Counted from the stretch's first letter, positions 7,766 through 18,700 are shown. The stretch is DNA of 64,000 nucleotides from VXLM01 sp965242665 (GCA_965242665.1 OZ251484.1:2604001-2668000), one strand, 5' to 3'. Notes: generated by a model not told the origin, from the sequence alone. Numbers and translations are program-made.

Positions 7766-7794
7766 AGTCTACATGTTGGTACCATCATAGGCAA
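7766..7794 (-). promoter_or_regulatory. Promoter upstream of the small peptide and membrane protein B
   Basis: On the minus strand, TTGCCT (complement of 7789-7794) and TAGACT (complement of 7766-7771) are 17 bp apart. The sequence after the -10 box, TGTCCGTCC, matches the promoter at 7043-7071. Expected transcription start is near 7759. Confidence 0.5.
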
Positions 7795-8025
7795 GTGGAT
7801 GCGTATCAATCGGCGTTTGGACGGCACATACGCTACGTGCGAACCCTTCGCGGCGCTACACAAGAAGATGTGGCGCACCGCGAAGGCGTGCACGTGACCT
7901 ATCTTTCGGGTATCGAGAGAGGGCGGCGGAACCCGTCGTTGAAGAGCATCCGCGCCATCGCCAAGGCCCTGGAGGTCGACACCGCCGACCTCTTTGCATT
8001 CGAGACCGGGCGGAAGATCGGATAG
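7795..8025 (+). CDS. XRE-family helix-turn-helix regulator
   Basis: A small Cro/CI-type DNA-binding protein. The five-helix HTH is clear: FGRHIRYVRTLRG, TQEDVAHREGV, THVTYLSGIERGRR-like recognition helix, and PSLKSIRAIAKALEV. I chose the GTG at 7795 because the domain begins five residues later and the region upstream is promoter-like. The same frame stays open to an ATG at 7687, giving a 112-residue version with an unconvincing extension. There is no effector domain. The gene is divergent from the small membrane operon and 27 bp before the second hydrolase, so either could be its target. Confidence 0.8.
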   Translation: MDAYQSAFGRHIRYVRTLRGATQEDVAHREGVHVTYLSGIERGRRNPSLKSIRAIAKALEVDTADLFAFETGRKIG

Positions 8026-8052
8026 CCGCCCGCGCGGTACGGAGGAGACGCC

Positions 8053-9444
8053 ATGCCTATCGAGGATCCTATCGACATCGGAGTCAACCGACAGCTCTTC
8101 TTGGACGACCGCATAATCGGCACGATGACGGACGCTCGGCGGCGGATGCACTCGCCGACTCCGCGCGAGACTATCTTGACGGGCGACAAGCCGTGGGACA
8201 GCGCAAGCGTCGCGTTCATGTCGATCATTCAGGATGACGGGCTGTATCGAGCCTACTACCGATGCGACCATATGGACTCGACGCGCGCGCCCAACCCGCG
8301 CCATACCGCCTACGCAGAGAGCGCGGACGGCATTCACTGGACGAAGCCCAACCTTGGGCTGATCGACTTCGCGGGGTCGAAAGACAACAATCTCGTGTGG
8401 ATGGGGCCGGGCGCGAACCTGTGCGCCTTCGTCGACGTCAACCCTGCCGCGCCGCCGGAGCATCGATACAAGGCAATCGTGCGCACTGGGCGAGACGAGG
8501 GGCGAACGGTCGGGGCTCCGGGGCCGTGCGTGCTCGCGTTGTCGTCGCCCGACGGCGTCCGCTGGCGCTTGATGCGCCCCGGGCCGATCTTGACGGATGA
8601 CCCATTCGACTCGTTCAACGTGGCGTTCTGGGACGAATGGAACGGCCAATACGTCGTCTACACGCGGGGGGTTGCCGGATCTGGCGGTTCGTTCAAGGGA
8701 GGAGTGCGGTGGATCCGCCGCGCCGTGTCGAACGACTTCATCCATTGGAGCGGACTCGAATCGATCGACACAGGCGAGGTCCCTGCCGAGCATCTGTATA
8801 CCAACGCTTGCGTGCCCTATGAGCGCGCGCCCGGCACGTTCCTGATGTTCCCTTCTCGGTACGTGGTAGAGCACACCCCAGACCCGGACTGGCACGGCGG
8901 CCCTGGAGTCAACGACATCGTGTTGATGTCGAGCCGCGACGGCCTCTCGTGGGACCGCTCGTTCAAGGAGGCGTTCATACGCCCCGGACTCGACGAGGAG
9001 AACTGGCACGAGCGTGGAATATACGCCGAACGCGGTATCATCCAGACGTCTCCCGATACCATCAGCATGTACTGCTCCGATCATTGGCGGTATCCAACGT
9101 CGCGCATCCGCCGCTATACCATCCGCACGGATGGGTTCGTCTCGGTGAGCGCGGGCTACCGCGGCGGGGAGTTCGTTACGAAGCCGATGGTCTTCGACGG
9201 CAGCGAGTTGGAGATGAACTACTCGACGTCCGCGGTCGGATCGGTGCGGATAGAGATACAGGACGAACGCGGCCGTCCTCGTCCGGGCTTCACCCTGGAT
9301 GACTTTCGAGTACGGTTCGGAGACCGAATCGACGAACGGATGTCGTGGGACGGCGGTCCGGACGTGAGCGCATTCGCAGGAAGGCCGGCGCGTCTACGAT
9401 TCGTCTTGAAGGACGCCGATATATTCGCATTCAAGTTCAGATAG
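8053..9444 (+). CDS. Predicted beta-propeller glycoside hydrolase-like protein (copy 2)
   Basis: A 463-residue full-length paralogue of the gene at 4611. It shows NRQLFLDD near residue 14, ESADGIHWTKPNLGL, SSPDGVRW and SSRDGLSWDRSFKEAFIRPG, with the same C-terminal NYSTSAVGS, FTLDDF and FVLKDADIFAFKF stretches. The ATG has GGAGG 8 nt upstream. No signal peptide is visible, so it should be cytoplasmic. The two copies differ through most of the length, so duplication is not recent or selection has diversified them. The XRE gene lies 27 bp upstream. The substrate is unknown; hydrolase activity is inferred from fold resemblance. Confidence 0.75.
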   Translation: MPIEDPIDIGVNRQLFLDDRIIGTMTDARRRMHSPTPRETILTGDKPWDSASVAFMSIIQDDGLYRAYYRCDHMDSTRAPNPRHTAYAESADGIHWTKPNLGLIDFAGSKDNNLVWMGPGANLCAFVDVNPAAPPEHRYKAIVRTGRDEGRTVGAPGPCVLALSSPDGVRWRLMRPGPILTDDPFDSFNVAFWDEWNGQYVVYTRGVAGSGGSFKGGVRWIRRAVSNDFIHWSGLESIDTGEVPAEHLYTNACVPYERAPGTFLMFPSRYVVEHTPDPDWHGGPGVNDIVLMSSRDGLSWDRSFKEAFIRPGLDEENWHERGIYAERGIIQTSPDTISMYCSDHWRYPTSRIRRYTIRTDGFVSVSAGYRGGEFVTKPMVFDGSELEMNYSTSAVGSVRIEIQDERGRPRPGFTLDDFRVRFGDRIDERMSWDGGPDVSAFAGRPARLRFVLKDADIFAFKFR

Positions 9445-9501
9445 AGTCCGCGGTATGGGCAAGGCGTCTGGAGCTGCGGCGGAATCAATGGAGGTAGTCG
9501 A

Positions 9502-10104
9502 TTGGGCGTGGAACGAGTGGCAGAGGATAAGTCTCTAGTCTGGTCGGGCGAGCATTGGATCGTGTACTTGCGAACCCATAGCTCTCGGGCGGATACCGGG
9601 CGGGTGAGCCTGTACCGAGTCGCGTACAGCGCGGCGGGGGATGGGCACGTCGCGTTCGTCGACATCCCAGACGAGAATTTCGTGGGCATCTACACGGACA
9701 GTGTCGAGTTGGCGGGGTTCATGACCAAGGTCGTCGCCCGCGGAGAGAGCAACAACAATTTCTTCACTCACGACATGCAGATATTCGACGCGCAGGTGAG
9801 CCGAGGAGGAGATGTGCGGGTGAAGCCGTATTGGATGATCGAGGCTGACGACGGCGTTGTGGAGGCCTCGTGGATGAGCATCCACCCGCCGCTCATTCTG
9901 GAAGGGCCGGGTCCAGTGCGAAACGATTCCGCGGTGACCTACTCGCTCCTATTCTTCGCCAACGAGGCGTCGTTGTCCTTCAATGGGAAGTCGGTTGGAG
10001 GCGTGGTCTACGTGTCGGACGAATGGATCCGCGCCATCGGGCGCAGGGGCACATCGGCGGTCTTCGCGCTTGCGGAGACTACGACGACGGAGTCGAGCGG
10101 CTGA
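9502..10104 (+). CDS. Hypothetical protein, beta-rich, 200 residues
   Basis: I do not recognise this protein. It begins at TTG 9502, supported by a strong GGAGGT (9490-9495) six nt upstream. The sequence is rich in beta-prone stretches (WIVYLRTHSS, VSLYRVAYSA, SLLFFANEASLSFNGKSVGG) and acidic residues, with no membrane segment, signal peptide or nucleotide-binding motif. It follows the second hydrolase by 57 bp on the same strand and precedes the SDR gene by 93 bp, so it may be an accessory of the hydrolase operon. Sheets of this kind occur in carbohydrate-binding proteins, but that is only a guess. Confidence 0.6.
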   Translation: MGVERVAEDKSLVWSGEHWIVYLRTHSSRADTGRVSLYRVAYSAAGDGHVAFVDIPDENFVGIYTDSVELAGFMTKVVARGESNNNFFTHDMQIFDAQVSRGGDVRVKPYWMIEADDGVVEASWMSIHPPLILEGPGPVRNDSAVTYSLLFFANEASLSFNGKSVGGVVYVSDEWIRAIGRRGTSAVFALAETTTTESSG

Positions 10105-10197
10105 AAGCACGGCGTCGGGGTTCCCCGCGAATGTTGGCGCGCAGACGGCCATGATGCGCCGAATCCGCGCTCGACTCGATACCTAAGGAGGCAAGAG

Positions 10198-10995
10198 ATG
10201 GACGTTACGGATAAGGTAGCTATCGTTACCGGAGCGGGCAGGGGGATCGGACGGGCGATCGCTCGCACCCTTGCAGAGCATGGAGCGGACGTCGTGGTTG
10301 CGGACATTGGCGAGGACGATGCGTGGTCGGTCGCCCAGGAGATCGGCGCGTTGGGACGGCGCGGACTCGCGGTCGGCGTCGACGTGTCCGACCGGTCGTC
10401 GGTCGACGAGATGGTGCAGGAGGCCTTGGATGCCTTTGGGCGCGTGGATATTGCGGTCAACAATGCGGGAACGATCGGCGCTCAGGGATGGGAGCATCGA
10501 GACCGGCCGAACGAGGCGGACTGGGACCGCATTCATGCGGTAAACGTCAAGGGCATCGCCAAGGTAACGGACGCCGTCATAGAGCGCATGAAGGCGCGTC
10601 GCTACGGCAAGATCGTCAACATTGCGTCGGTTGCGGGGCGGACGGGAACGAAGACGAACTTCGCATACGGGGCGTCGAAGGCGGCGGCCATCAATTTGAC
10701 GCGCTGCTACGCCTTGGAGTGCGCGGAGTACAATATCAATGTCAACTGCGTCTGCCCTGGCGTCGTGTGGACGAAGATGTGGGAACGCATCGCGACCCGC
10801 CGAGTCGGGATGAAGATCGACGAGCAAATGTCCACGCGCGAGTCGTTCGATCAGTTCGTGGCGGCGAACACCCCCTTGGGACGCCCGCAGACTCCGGATG
10901 AGATAGCGAACACCGTCGCGTTCCTTGCATCGGACGCCGCAAGCGGGATAACCGGGCAGTCCATAAACGTCGACGGAGGCTTCACGATGGACTGA
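10198..10995 (+). CDS. Short-chain dehydrogenase/reductase (SDR)
   Basis: A 265-residue classical SDR. The cofactor motif TGAGRGIG is near residue 12, NNAG near residue 90, the catalytic Ser in NIASVAGRTG near 143 and YGASK (Tyr-x-x-x-Lys) near 158-162. The C-terminal GQSINVDGGFTMD is typical. An Asp-type residue after the second beta strand (VVVADIGE) favours NAD(H). The ATG is preceded by AAGGAGG at 8-nt range. It lies between the hypothetical gene and the quinone oxidoreductase on the same strand. It probably interconverts an alcohol and a ketone, perhaps of a sugar; the substrate is unknown. Confidence 0.92.
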   Translation: MDVTDKVAIVTGAGRGIGRAIARTLAEHGADVVVADIGEDDAWSVAQEIGALGRRGLAVGVDVSDRSSVDEMVQEALDAFGRVDIAVNNAGTIGAQGWEHRDRPNEADWDRIHAVNVKGIAKVTDAVIERMKARRYGKIVNIASVAGRTGTKTNFAYGASKAAAINLTRCYALECAEYNINVNCVCPGVVWTKMWERIATRRVGMKIDEQMSTRESFDQFVAANTPLGRPQTPDEIANTVAFLASDAASGITGQSINVDGGFTMD

Positions 10996-11075
10996 TGCCG
11001 TTTCCGACAGTCTGCCCGTTGGATGCGGCGCTCTGCGTTCGCCACAGGAAATTGAGAGGAGAAGTAGTTCAAACG

Positions 11076-12044
11076 ATGAAAGCCATACGAATGTCTCGCA
11101 CAGGAGGGCCGGAAGTCCTCGAATATATCGACATGCAAGACCCTGCGCCCGGTCCGGATGAGGCGCTGGTTGCGGTGGAGGCCATAGGTGTCAACTTCAT
11201 AGATACGTATGTGCGGCGGGGAACGTATCCCCGCCGCCTGCCGCTGATTCCAGGATTCGAGATGGCGGGAACGGTGGAGGCAGTCGGAGGAGATGCCGCA
11301 GCGGTCGAGGTCGGAGACCGAGTCGCCATGGCCGGATTGGCGATGGGTTCCTACGCCGAAAAGATGGTCGTTCCCGCACGGCATCTCGTCGACGTTCCCG
11401 CAGACCTGAGCCTCGATGCGGCGGCCGCAGTCCTGGAACAAGGCTTGACCGCACACTATCTTTGCCGCTCGACCTACGCCCTCCAGGCCGGAGACGTCGC
11501 GCTCGTGCACGCGGGAGCCGGCGGAGTCGGACGGCTGCTCACGCAGATGGCGAAGCGAATCGGAGCGACGGTCATCTCCACGGTCTCCACCGATGAAAAG
11601 GCGGAAATGTCTCGATCCGTCGGAGCGGATCACGTCGTGTTGTATACGGAGCGGGACTTCCAAGAAGAGGCTATGAGGATAACGGACGGACGGGGTGTGG
11701 ACGTCGTGTACGACAGCGTAGGGAAGGCGACTATCGACAAGAGCCTCGCCAGCCTCAAGCGGCGGGGGATGATGGTCCTCTACGGCGCGGCAAGCGGCGT
11801 CGTGCAGACTGTGCCAGTCTCTGCGCTGAACGCGCGGTCGTTGTTCTTCACCAGGCCGGGCTTGAACGACCATATCGCAAGCAGGGACGAGTTGGTCTCT
11901 CGAACGTCGGACGTGTTCGAGTGGGTGCGGTCCGGCGATCTATCCGTACACATCCACGGGACATATCCGCTTGCGGAGGCGGGCCGTGCGCAAGACGACT
12001 TGGAGCGGCGCAGGACGATGGGGAAAGTGCTGCTTGTGCCGTAG
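11076..12044 (+). CDS. Zeta-crystallin-type NADPH:quinone oxidoreductase (MDR family)
   Basis: A 322-residue member of the medium-chain dehydrogenase/reductase superfamily of the zinc-free quinone reductase type. It starts MKAIRMSRTGGPEVLEY, has GVNFIDTYVRRGTYP near residue 50, LVHAGAGGVGRLLTQMAK as nucleotide-binding loop near 145, and DVVYDSVGKAT near 210. No structural or catalytic zinc cysteines are seen. I chose ATG 11076 rather than the upstream ATG 10995 because homologues start at this MKAI motif. It probably reduces quinones or enones with NADPH in the cytoplasm. The stop is only 12 bp from the convergent tRNA-Cys gene. Confidence 0.92.
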   Translation: MKAIRMSRTGGPEVLEYIDMQDPAPGPDEALVAVEAIGVNFIDTYVRRGTYPRRLPLIPGFEMAGTVEAVGGDAAAVEVGDRVAMAGLAMGSYAEKMVVPARHLVDVPADLSLDAAAAVLEQGLTAHYLCRSTYALQAGDVALVHAGAGGVGRLLTQMAKRIGATVISTVSTDEKAEMSRSVGADHVVLYTERDFQEEAMRITDGRGVDVVYDSVGKATIDKSLASLKRRGMMVLYGAASGVVQTVPVSALNARSLFFTRPGLNDHIASRDELVSRTSDVFEWVRSGDLSVHIHGTYPLAEAGRAQDDLERRRTMGKVLLVP

Positions 12045-12056
12045 AGGGATCGTTGG

Positions 12057-12130
12057 AGGCGACGGGCGGATTCGAACCGCCGAATAGAGGTTTTGCAGAC
12101 CTCCGCCTTAGTCCACTTGGCTACGCCGCC
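12057..12130 (-). tRNA. tRNA-Cys (GCA)
   Basis: On the minus strand a 74-nt cloverleaf. The acceptor stem GGCGGCG pairs with CGTCGCC (one G-T), the anticodon stem GAGGT/ACCTC encloses loop CTGCAAA with anticodon GCA, and the T-arm is CGGTTCGAATCCG. The discriminator base is T, the hallmark of tRNA-Cys. CCA is not encoded. Confidence 0.96.
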
Positions 12131-12150
12131 TTCACAACGTGGCTCTTTGG

Positions 12151-12234
12151 TGCCGAGGGAGGGACTCGAACCCTCACAGCCTTGCGGCCACAGCGCCCTC
12201 AACGCTGCGCGTCTACCAGTTCCGCCACCTCGGC
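12151..12234 (-). tRNA. tRNA-Leu (GAG)
   Basis: On the minus strand an 84-nt class II tRNA with a long variable arm. The acceptor GCCGAGG pairs with CCTCGGC, discriminator A. The anticodon stem CAGCG/CGCTG encloses TTGAGGG, anticodon GAG. CCA is not encoded. It lies 20 bp upstream of tRNA-Cys in the direction of transcription, so both are one operon. Confidence 0.96.
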
Positions 12235-12283
12235 CGGATCCTTGCGCCAACTCGAATGACGCTTCCAGCCACTTGCAACTATC

Positions 12284-12313
12284 ATTATAGCCAAGTCCAA
12301 GTACAGATGTCTA
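12284..12313 (-). promoter_or_regulatory. Promoter of the tRNA-Leu/tRNA-Cys operon
   Basis: On the minus strand TAGACA (complement of 12308-12313) and a perfect TATAAT (complement of 12284-12289), 18 bp apart, located about 50 bp before tRNA-Leu. Confidence 0.65.
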
Positions 12314-12372
12314 GGGGGAAATTCAAACGCGATTGCGCTTTTTCCTTTGGTCTGCATCGCCTGCAGTATCGC

Positions 12373-12403
12373 AACGGAACCCTACTCTATCTAGGGTTCC
12401 GTT
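12373..12403. terminator. Strong hairpin, terminator-like
   Basis: A perfect 12-bp inverted repeat: AACGGAACCCTA and its complement around a 7-nt loop, flanked by TTTGATT on the plus strand. It lies between the end of the giant protease gene and the tRNA promoter, so it could end the protease transcript. The T-run is short, so the terminator role is inferred. Confidence 0.55.
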
Positions 12404-12457
12404 TGATTCATTGGTGCGCGCTCCCTACGAATACGTGGCGGGCGCGGGGGGCGCCAG

Positions 12458-12757
12458 ATTCCCGCCTTCGCGGGAAAGACGTGGGAGGGTGCGGGAATGA
12501 CGAAAGGGGAGTGGGAACGGCGCGGGTTCGTGCGGGAATGACGGGGGTAGGGGGTGTACGGTCTACCCTGTCTCCGTCATCCCCCCGTAGGCGCGGACGT
12601 GCCGGAGGCGTAGCAATGAAGGACAGCCTATGTGTCGTCATTCCCGCGTAGGCGGGAATCCATCGCGGTTATGGGCGGGGAAATGACGGCATGGGCGGGG
12701 GAGTGACGGAGTTGCGGTCTGTCAACCTCCCCCGTCATTCCCCCATACACCGCGAAC
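12458..12757. repeat. REP-like hairpin repeats and degenerate half-units
   Basis: This 300-bp stretch between the terminator-like hairpin and the protease stop holds no gene. It contains one hairpin ATTCCCGCCTTCGCGGGAA (12458-12476), several TGCGGGAATGACG half-units, and a reversed hairpin TTCCCGCGTAGGCGGGAA at 12639-12656, followed by degenerate CGTCATTCCCC copies to about 12745. Confidence 0.8.
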
Positions 12758-15700
12758 CTACCCCGCCGCGAGTCCGCCCCTCCGCACGTACAGGCCGGCA
12801 GCGACCGCACCGGCAATCACGACCACGAGAACTACCGCAAGGATGACGACCATGTTCAACCCGCCACCTTCATCCTCAGGCGCCACCGGCACAGGCGCCG
12901 ACGTCGGCTTGGGAACCACCTGGGTCACCGCAGTCGCCGGAGGCACAGGCGTGAACGTTGCCGCGAGCATAGGCGTCGCGGTTGCCGGCTGAGGCGTAGC
13001 CGTCGGTATGGCCGTCGGCACGGATGTGGCCGTGGGCACCGGCGTCGCGGTTGCCGGCTGAGGCGTAGCCGTCGGTATGGCCGTCGGCGTGCGCGTCGCC
13101 GTCGGCACTGGCGTGGCCGTTGGTATGGCCGTCGGCGTGTGCGTTGCCGTCGGCACAGGAGTAGCAGTTGCCGGCACTGGCGTGGCCGTTGGTATGGCCG
13201 TCGGCGTGTGCGTTGCCGTCGGCACAGGAGTAGCAGTTGCCGGCACTGGCGTGGCCGTGGGTATGGCCGTCGGCGCGGATGTGGCCGTCGGCACAGGAGT
13301 AGCGGTCGGAGGCGCTGTCGGCTCCGGCGTCGGCGTCGCAGGGGCGTCGTCTACCGTCATGACGTACGTGCTGAAGTGCGTCAGCGTGGACACCGCCCAC
13401 ACCGCGCCGGCAGCGTCCGTCTCGCACCGATGCTCCAACAGAGTCCACTCGCCGCCGTTCACCCAGTACATCCGCACACGCCCCGCCGCGCACGCGGAAG
13501 CATCGGCCTCCGGCAGCACAAACCGCAGATCCACCCCGCGCGAGTAGGTCATCGGCGTCGGAGTGTCGCTCCCAGCGGCGAACGTCTCCAATTCCGCCGC
13601 GAGCACTACCCGCTCCTCATCGACCGGCGGCGCGCCGGGAGATGCTGCGTCCAACTTGGTCACTTGTATATCCACGTTCGACGGCGCAGCCCCAGCCGGC
13701 ACTACCAGTTGAACGGTCGAATCGCCGGTCGTGATCTCCGTCTCCTCGTTCGCCGTCACCGGCGCCCGCGCGGACGTCGGCGAGGTTATGACGAGCGTGA
13801 CGAATACCGCCCGCGGCGTATTCGACGCTCCCGGCGCGCTGATGGAGATCCTGCCTCTGTGCGTGCCGGGATTCAGCCCGGAAGCGTCCACGGACACGCT
13901 CACGGTCACCCTCGACTGTGGACTGTTCGACGAAGCCGATGCAGGGGAGAACGACAACCAGTTCGCGGCCGACGACAGGGTGAACGGCATGTCTGTCTGC
14001 CGCACCGTGTTCCACACCGTGAACGTCTGGGCAGCCGGCGCGTCTCCGCCCTGAACGGCAGTGAACGCGAGCGTGTTCGTCGAGAGGCCGACCTCCGGTC
14101 GTATCACGACTGGTGTCGGCGTCGGTGTTGGCGTCGGCACTGCAACGGGGCCTCCGCCACCGAAGCTGCCCCCACCGCCACCATCTGACGGAGGTGGAGG
14201 CGGCGGTGGGGGAGGTGGTGGAGGAAGTGGAGGCGTCGCCCCGCAGGTGAGGCCTCGAGCGTCTCGACGCGCAAGCCAATCTTGGAACGCAGTAGTGCTC
14301 GGCGCGCAAAGACCGCTGTTGCCGTCGAAGTAGAACTCGATTAGCCTTGAGAGCCGCGTAAAGGTCTGCGGTATCCGCCCCGTCAATCTGTTGTCGTTGA
14401 TCCACAGATACTCAAGGTTAGCGAGGTTGTCCAACTCGGACGGCATCTTCCCTGACAAATCGTTGTTGGCGAGCCACAGCCGTTTGACGCGCCCGTCTGC
14501 ATCCGTGGTGACGCCGTACCATTCGTCGAGCGGCTTGTCGCTCTTCCAGTTCGTATTGGTCGTCCAATTGTCTCCGTCTGTGGCGTCATAGAGTGCGATG
14601 AGCGCGTCTCTGTCCGGCGAGGGTTCGCCGCTGGCCTCGTTCGACCATCCGCGCGTGCCGATGGCGTTGTACGCGCGCAGGCGGTATGTGTACGTCGTTC
14701 CGACCGTGAGTCCGGTGTCGCGGTAGGTCGTCGCGGACGCCCCCGGGGGCGGCGTGACCGCGGCATAGCTTCCGTCGCCGGTCTTCCGCTCCAATTCGTA
14801 CCGCGTTGTCGCGCTGCCGTAGTCGTTCGGCGCAGTCCACGACAGTTCGATGCTGGTACCGTCGAACCCCTTGACGATCAAGTCACCAACGAGTGCGGGA
14901 GCCCCTATCACCGTTGCCGTGAAGGATTGCGCTGCGGTCAGGCGGTCGGGATTCGCTGCGGTAACCGATATTCTCGATTCGCCCGGACCGGTAGGGGTGA
15001 TCCTCACCTCTCCCGTGCTCGATACGGCTGCCGTTGCGACGCTGGGGTTTCTCGATGTGACCGTATAGGTCAGCGTGCGGCTGTTCGGGGCTCGGAAGTA
15101 GCCGGACGCGTCCACCATGACCGGCGAGCCGCCCTCTGTCATGCTTTGGTTCGTGATCGTTCCTATGCGCTCTGGCGCGGCCAAGGTGCGGTAGACGTAT
15201 GCTCGTCCGGTGCGTTCGGCTTGACCCCATGCACCCACTGCGGTCACGTCTCCGCCAATGGATACCGACCGTCCCAGCGCGTCTCCCGTATCCGGCGAGC
15301 GCTGCGAGGGCAGCCGTGCGGCCGTGGATGCCGCAGTCCATCCGCCGGTCGGCTTGGTGAACAGATACACTGCGCCCGAGTCTCCCGCGTTGTCGTCGTC
15401 GCCGCTCGCTCCGACCGCAACCTTGCTCCCGTCCGCGCTCAGCGATACGGCGACCCCAAACTTATCCTCCTCGGCCCCAGCGGCTGCGGTGAGTTTGGCC
15501 TGGGCGGCCGTGGCGGTCCATCCGCTGGACGGTTTCGTAAACACGTAGACGGATCCGGAGCCGTTCCCGTTGTCGTCGTCCCCGATCGACCCCACAGCGA
15601 TGATGCTTCCGTCCCCGCTCACGGCCACCGAATTCCCGAAAGCGTCGTTCGTGGCCCCGTCGGCCGCCGTGAGTTTGGCCTGGGCGGCCGTGGCGGTCCA

Positions 15701-18700
15701 TCCGCCGTCCGGCCGCGTAAACACGTAGACGGATCCAGAGGCGCTCCCATTGGCGTCGTCCCCGATCGACCCCACGGCGATGATGCTTCCGTCCCCGCTC
15801 ACGGCCACCGAACTCCCGAAGAGGTCCACCGCGGCCCCGTCGGCCGCCGTGAGTTTGGCCTGGGTGGCCATCGTCGTCCATCCGCCGGCCGGCCGCGTAA
15901 ACACGTAGACGGATCCAGAGATGTTCCCTTTGTCGTCGTCCTCGGGCGATCCCACGGCGATGATGCTTCCGTCTCCGCTCACCGACACCGAACTCCCGAA
16001 AACGTCGCTCGTGGCGCCGTCGGACGGCTTGATCTTGACTTGCGCGGGCGTTGCCGTCCACCCGCCGGACGGTCTGGTAAACACGTAGATGGATCCGGAG
16101 CCGGTCCCGTTGTCATCGTCCAAGTGCGACCCCACGGCGACGATGCTTCCGTCTCCGCTCACCGACATCGAACGCCCGAAGTGGTCGCCCGAAGCGCCGT
16201 CTGACGCGGTGAGCGTGATACGTGCTGGCTCAGCCGTCCCCCATCCGCCGGAGGGCTTGGTGAACACATACGCCGCGCCTGCGTTCGTCCCGCCAGAGTC
16301 GCTGCCACTCGCTCCGACGACGACCGTCCCTCCATCCGCGCTGGCGGACAGCGCAATTCCAAAGGAGCTGCCTCCATCTCCGTCCACGGCCCAGAGCCGA
16401 GACACGCTCGACTCGGCGTCTTTCCAACCTGTTGCACTCCTTGTGAAGACGTGCGCATGTCCGGACGTCGTGCCGGGCGCGGTTGCGGCGACCGTGCTTC
16501 CATCCGCGCTCACAGATACGGAGTATCCAAGGTGATAGAATGGCACCGCAAGCCGCAGGCTGGCCGCCACGGAAGTCTCCACCCATCCCTCGGTCGGCCG
16601 CGTGAACACATACGCCGCCCCTTCGTCTTCTGCCCCGCCTTCGCCCCCGTGCTCTCCGTGCGCATCGGCTTCTTCTGCGTCACCGTGGCTCCCGTGCGCT
16701 CCGACTGCGATGATGCTGCCGTCCCCGCTCACCGACACCGAGTGGCCGAACCGATCGCGCGCGTCGTGGACAGGCGCACTCAGGCGGACAGACGTGGGCG
16801 TCGTCACCCATCCGCCGGAGGGTTTCGTGAACACATACGCCGCCCCGGGCGCTTCGGGCGATCCTGCAACGATCGTGCTCCCGTCTCTACTTACCGATAC
16901 CGATTCTCCCAGCTGTGCCCGCACGTCGACCTCTTCGGGCCCGGTCAAGCGAATCTTCGTCGACGTCGATGCCCATCCGCCGGACGGCTTGGTGAACACG
17001 TAGACCGAGCCGGGGGAGTCGCCGCGCGCTCCGACTGCGATCGTGCTTCCGTCCCCGCTCGCCGATATGGATGCCCCGAGCTGGTCGTCGGCCTCGGCGT
17101 CGGACGCAGTCAGCTTGGCCGCGGCAGACGTGGTCACCCATCCGCCGTCCGGCTTCGTGAACACATACGCCGCGCCTGCGTCTCCACCGCCCGAGTCGCT
17201 GCCGTGCGCTCCGATGGTGATGGTGCTTCCGTCCGCGCTTATGGATGCAGAGTGCCCGAAGTGGTCGCCGGCAGCGCCGTCGGACGCCGTCAATTTGACC
17301 GCGATGGACATCGAGGCCCACCCAGTGGATGGCTTCGTGAAGATGTACGCAGAGCCGCTATCGCTTCCGTTGTCGTCGTCCCCGTATGCCCCCACGACGA
17401 TGGTGTTTCCGTCGGCGCTCATGGATACCGAGCCGCCAAAGCGGTCGCCGGCCGCGGCGTCGGAGGCAGTCAGCTTGCCGGTCTCCGACCATCTGCTCGC
17501 GCTCTTCGTAAACACGTAGGCTGCCCCAGACTGCTCCCCGGCGCTGCCGTCCCCCAGCGATCCAATCACTATCGCGCTGCCGTCCGCGCTTGCGGACGAC
17601 GAAACCCCAAACTGGTCGTTGGAGTCGGGGTCGGGAGGCGCCAGCGAGTAGCCACTCGAGATTATTGGCGGCTCAGGAAGGAGTGCGAACCCGTACCCCC
17701 ACATGTCGTTGGGAACTTCCAGCGCTCCCACCGCGCTCTCCGGGCGCGGGATGGCCTGGTTCTTCAGATACCGGGCCGTATCCGCTGGTCCGAGGTCTGG
17801 AAACATTTGGCGCACGAGGGCTGCCATCCCGGTGACGTGCGGGGCCGCTTGACTCATCCCGCGGAAGGCGCCGTAGGTTGCCGACCTCCCCTGGTCCGCC
17901 CCGACGATGTCCGGCTTGATGCGCCCGTCTGTAGTCGGACCCCGGCTGCTGAACGACTCGATCGTCTCCACATCGCTCCACGGCGCGGCTCCCACTGCCA
18001 ACAAACCCGGATTGGCGCTCTCTGCCGGGCTGCCAATGCTTCCCTCAGTGTAGTGCTCCAGCCCCCCTCCCCATACCATCAATTGAACCCATTCCGGATC
18101 GTCGCCGGAAACGTGCCTCACCACTACCCGATACCTCCCTAAAGAGACTGACGTTTCCATCCGTTCATATGGGACGTGGCCCGCCATCCCCGTCTGGAGG
18201 TCTTCGCTCCTCGCGACGACTCGATTTCGAGAATCAAGCAGATAGAAGTCGAGATCCGAGTCCGCCCCCGTCCAGCTGTCGTCCCATCGGAGATGGATTC
18301 GGAGTCTGTTGATAAGACCGCTCGGCAGTACTGCGTTGCTCTCGTCCGTTCCTTGAAACTCGATGAGCCCGTCGCCGTCGCCGTCGAAGTACTCGCCAAG
18401 CCAAGCATCCCCATGATCATTCCCGGCAGAGTTCACCCACGTTATGCCGCCGGCCACCGCACGATCCACACTCCGAAGAGGGCTGTTTTCCCGCGGAGAC
18501 GTCCCGTCCCCAGGACCGTCGAAGATCCAAGATACCGAATGGTTGATGACGTCCACTCCCTCGGCAATCATCCAGTCCACCGTGTCCCGCAGATCCCCGA
18601 ACGTGTTCGGATTGGCGATGTACAGCGACACGTCTGGAGCGACGTCTACGACCGCTTCTGCAACCCCCGTCCCATGGACCGACCCAAGGCAATCCTTGGG

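Noticed and set aside
10995..11075. Longer N-terminus of the quinone oxidoreductase
   Set aside because: The added 27 residues do not resemble the family; homologues begin at the MKAI motif.
12057..12234. tRNA genes as an integration site for a mobile element
   Set aside because: No integrase gene and no repeated tRNA 3' end was found in the window.
13077..16204. Plus-strand frames opposite the giant protease
   Set aside because: They are long because of GC-rich repeat coding on the other strand, have Arg/His-rich composition and no recognisable motif. The minus-strand frame has a signal peptide, catalytic triad and promoter.
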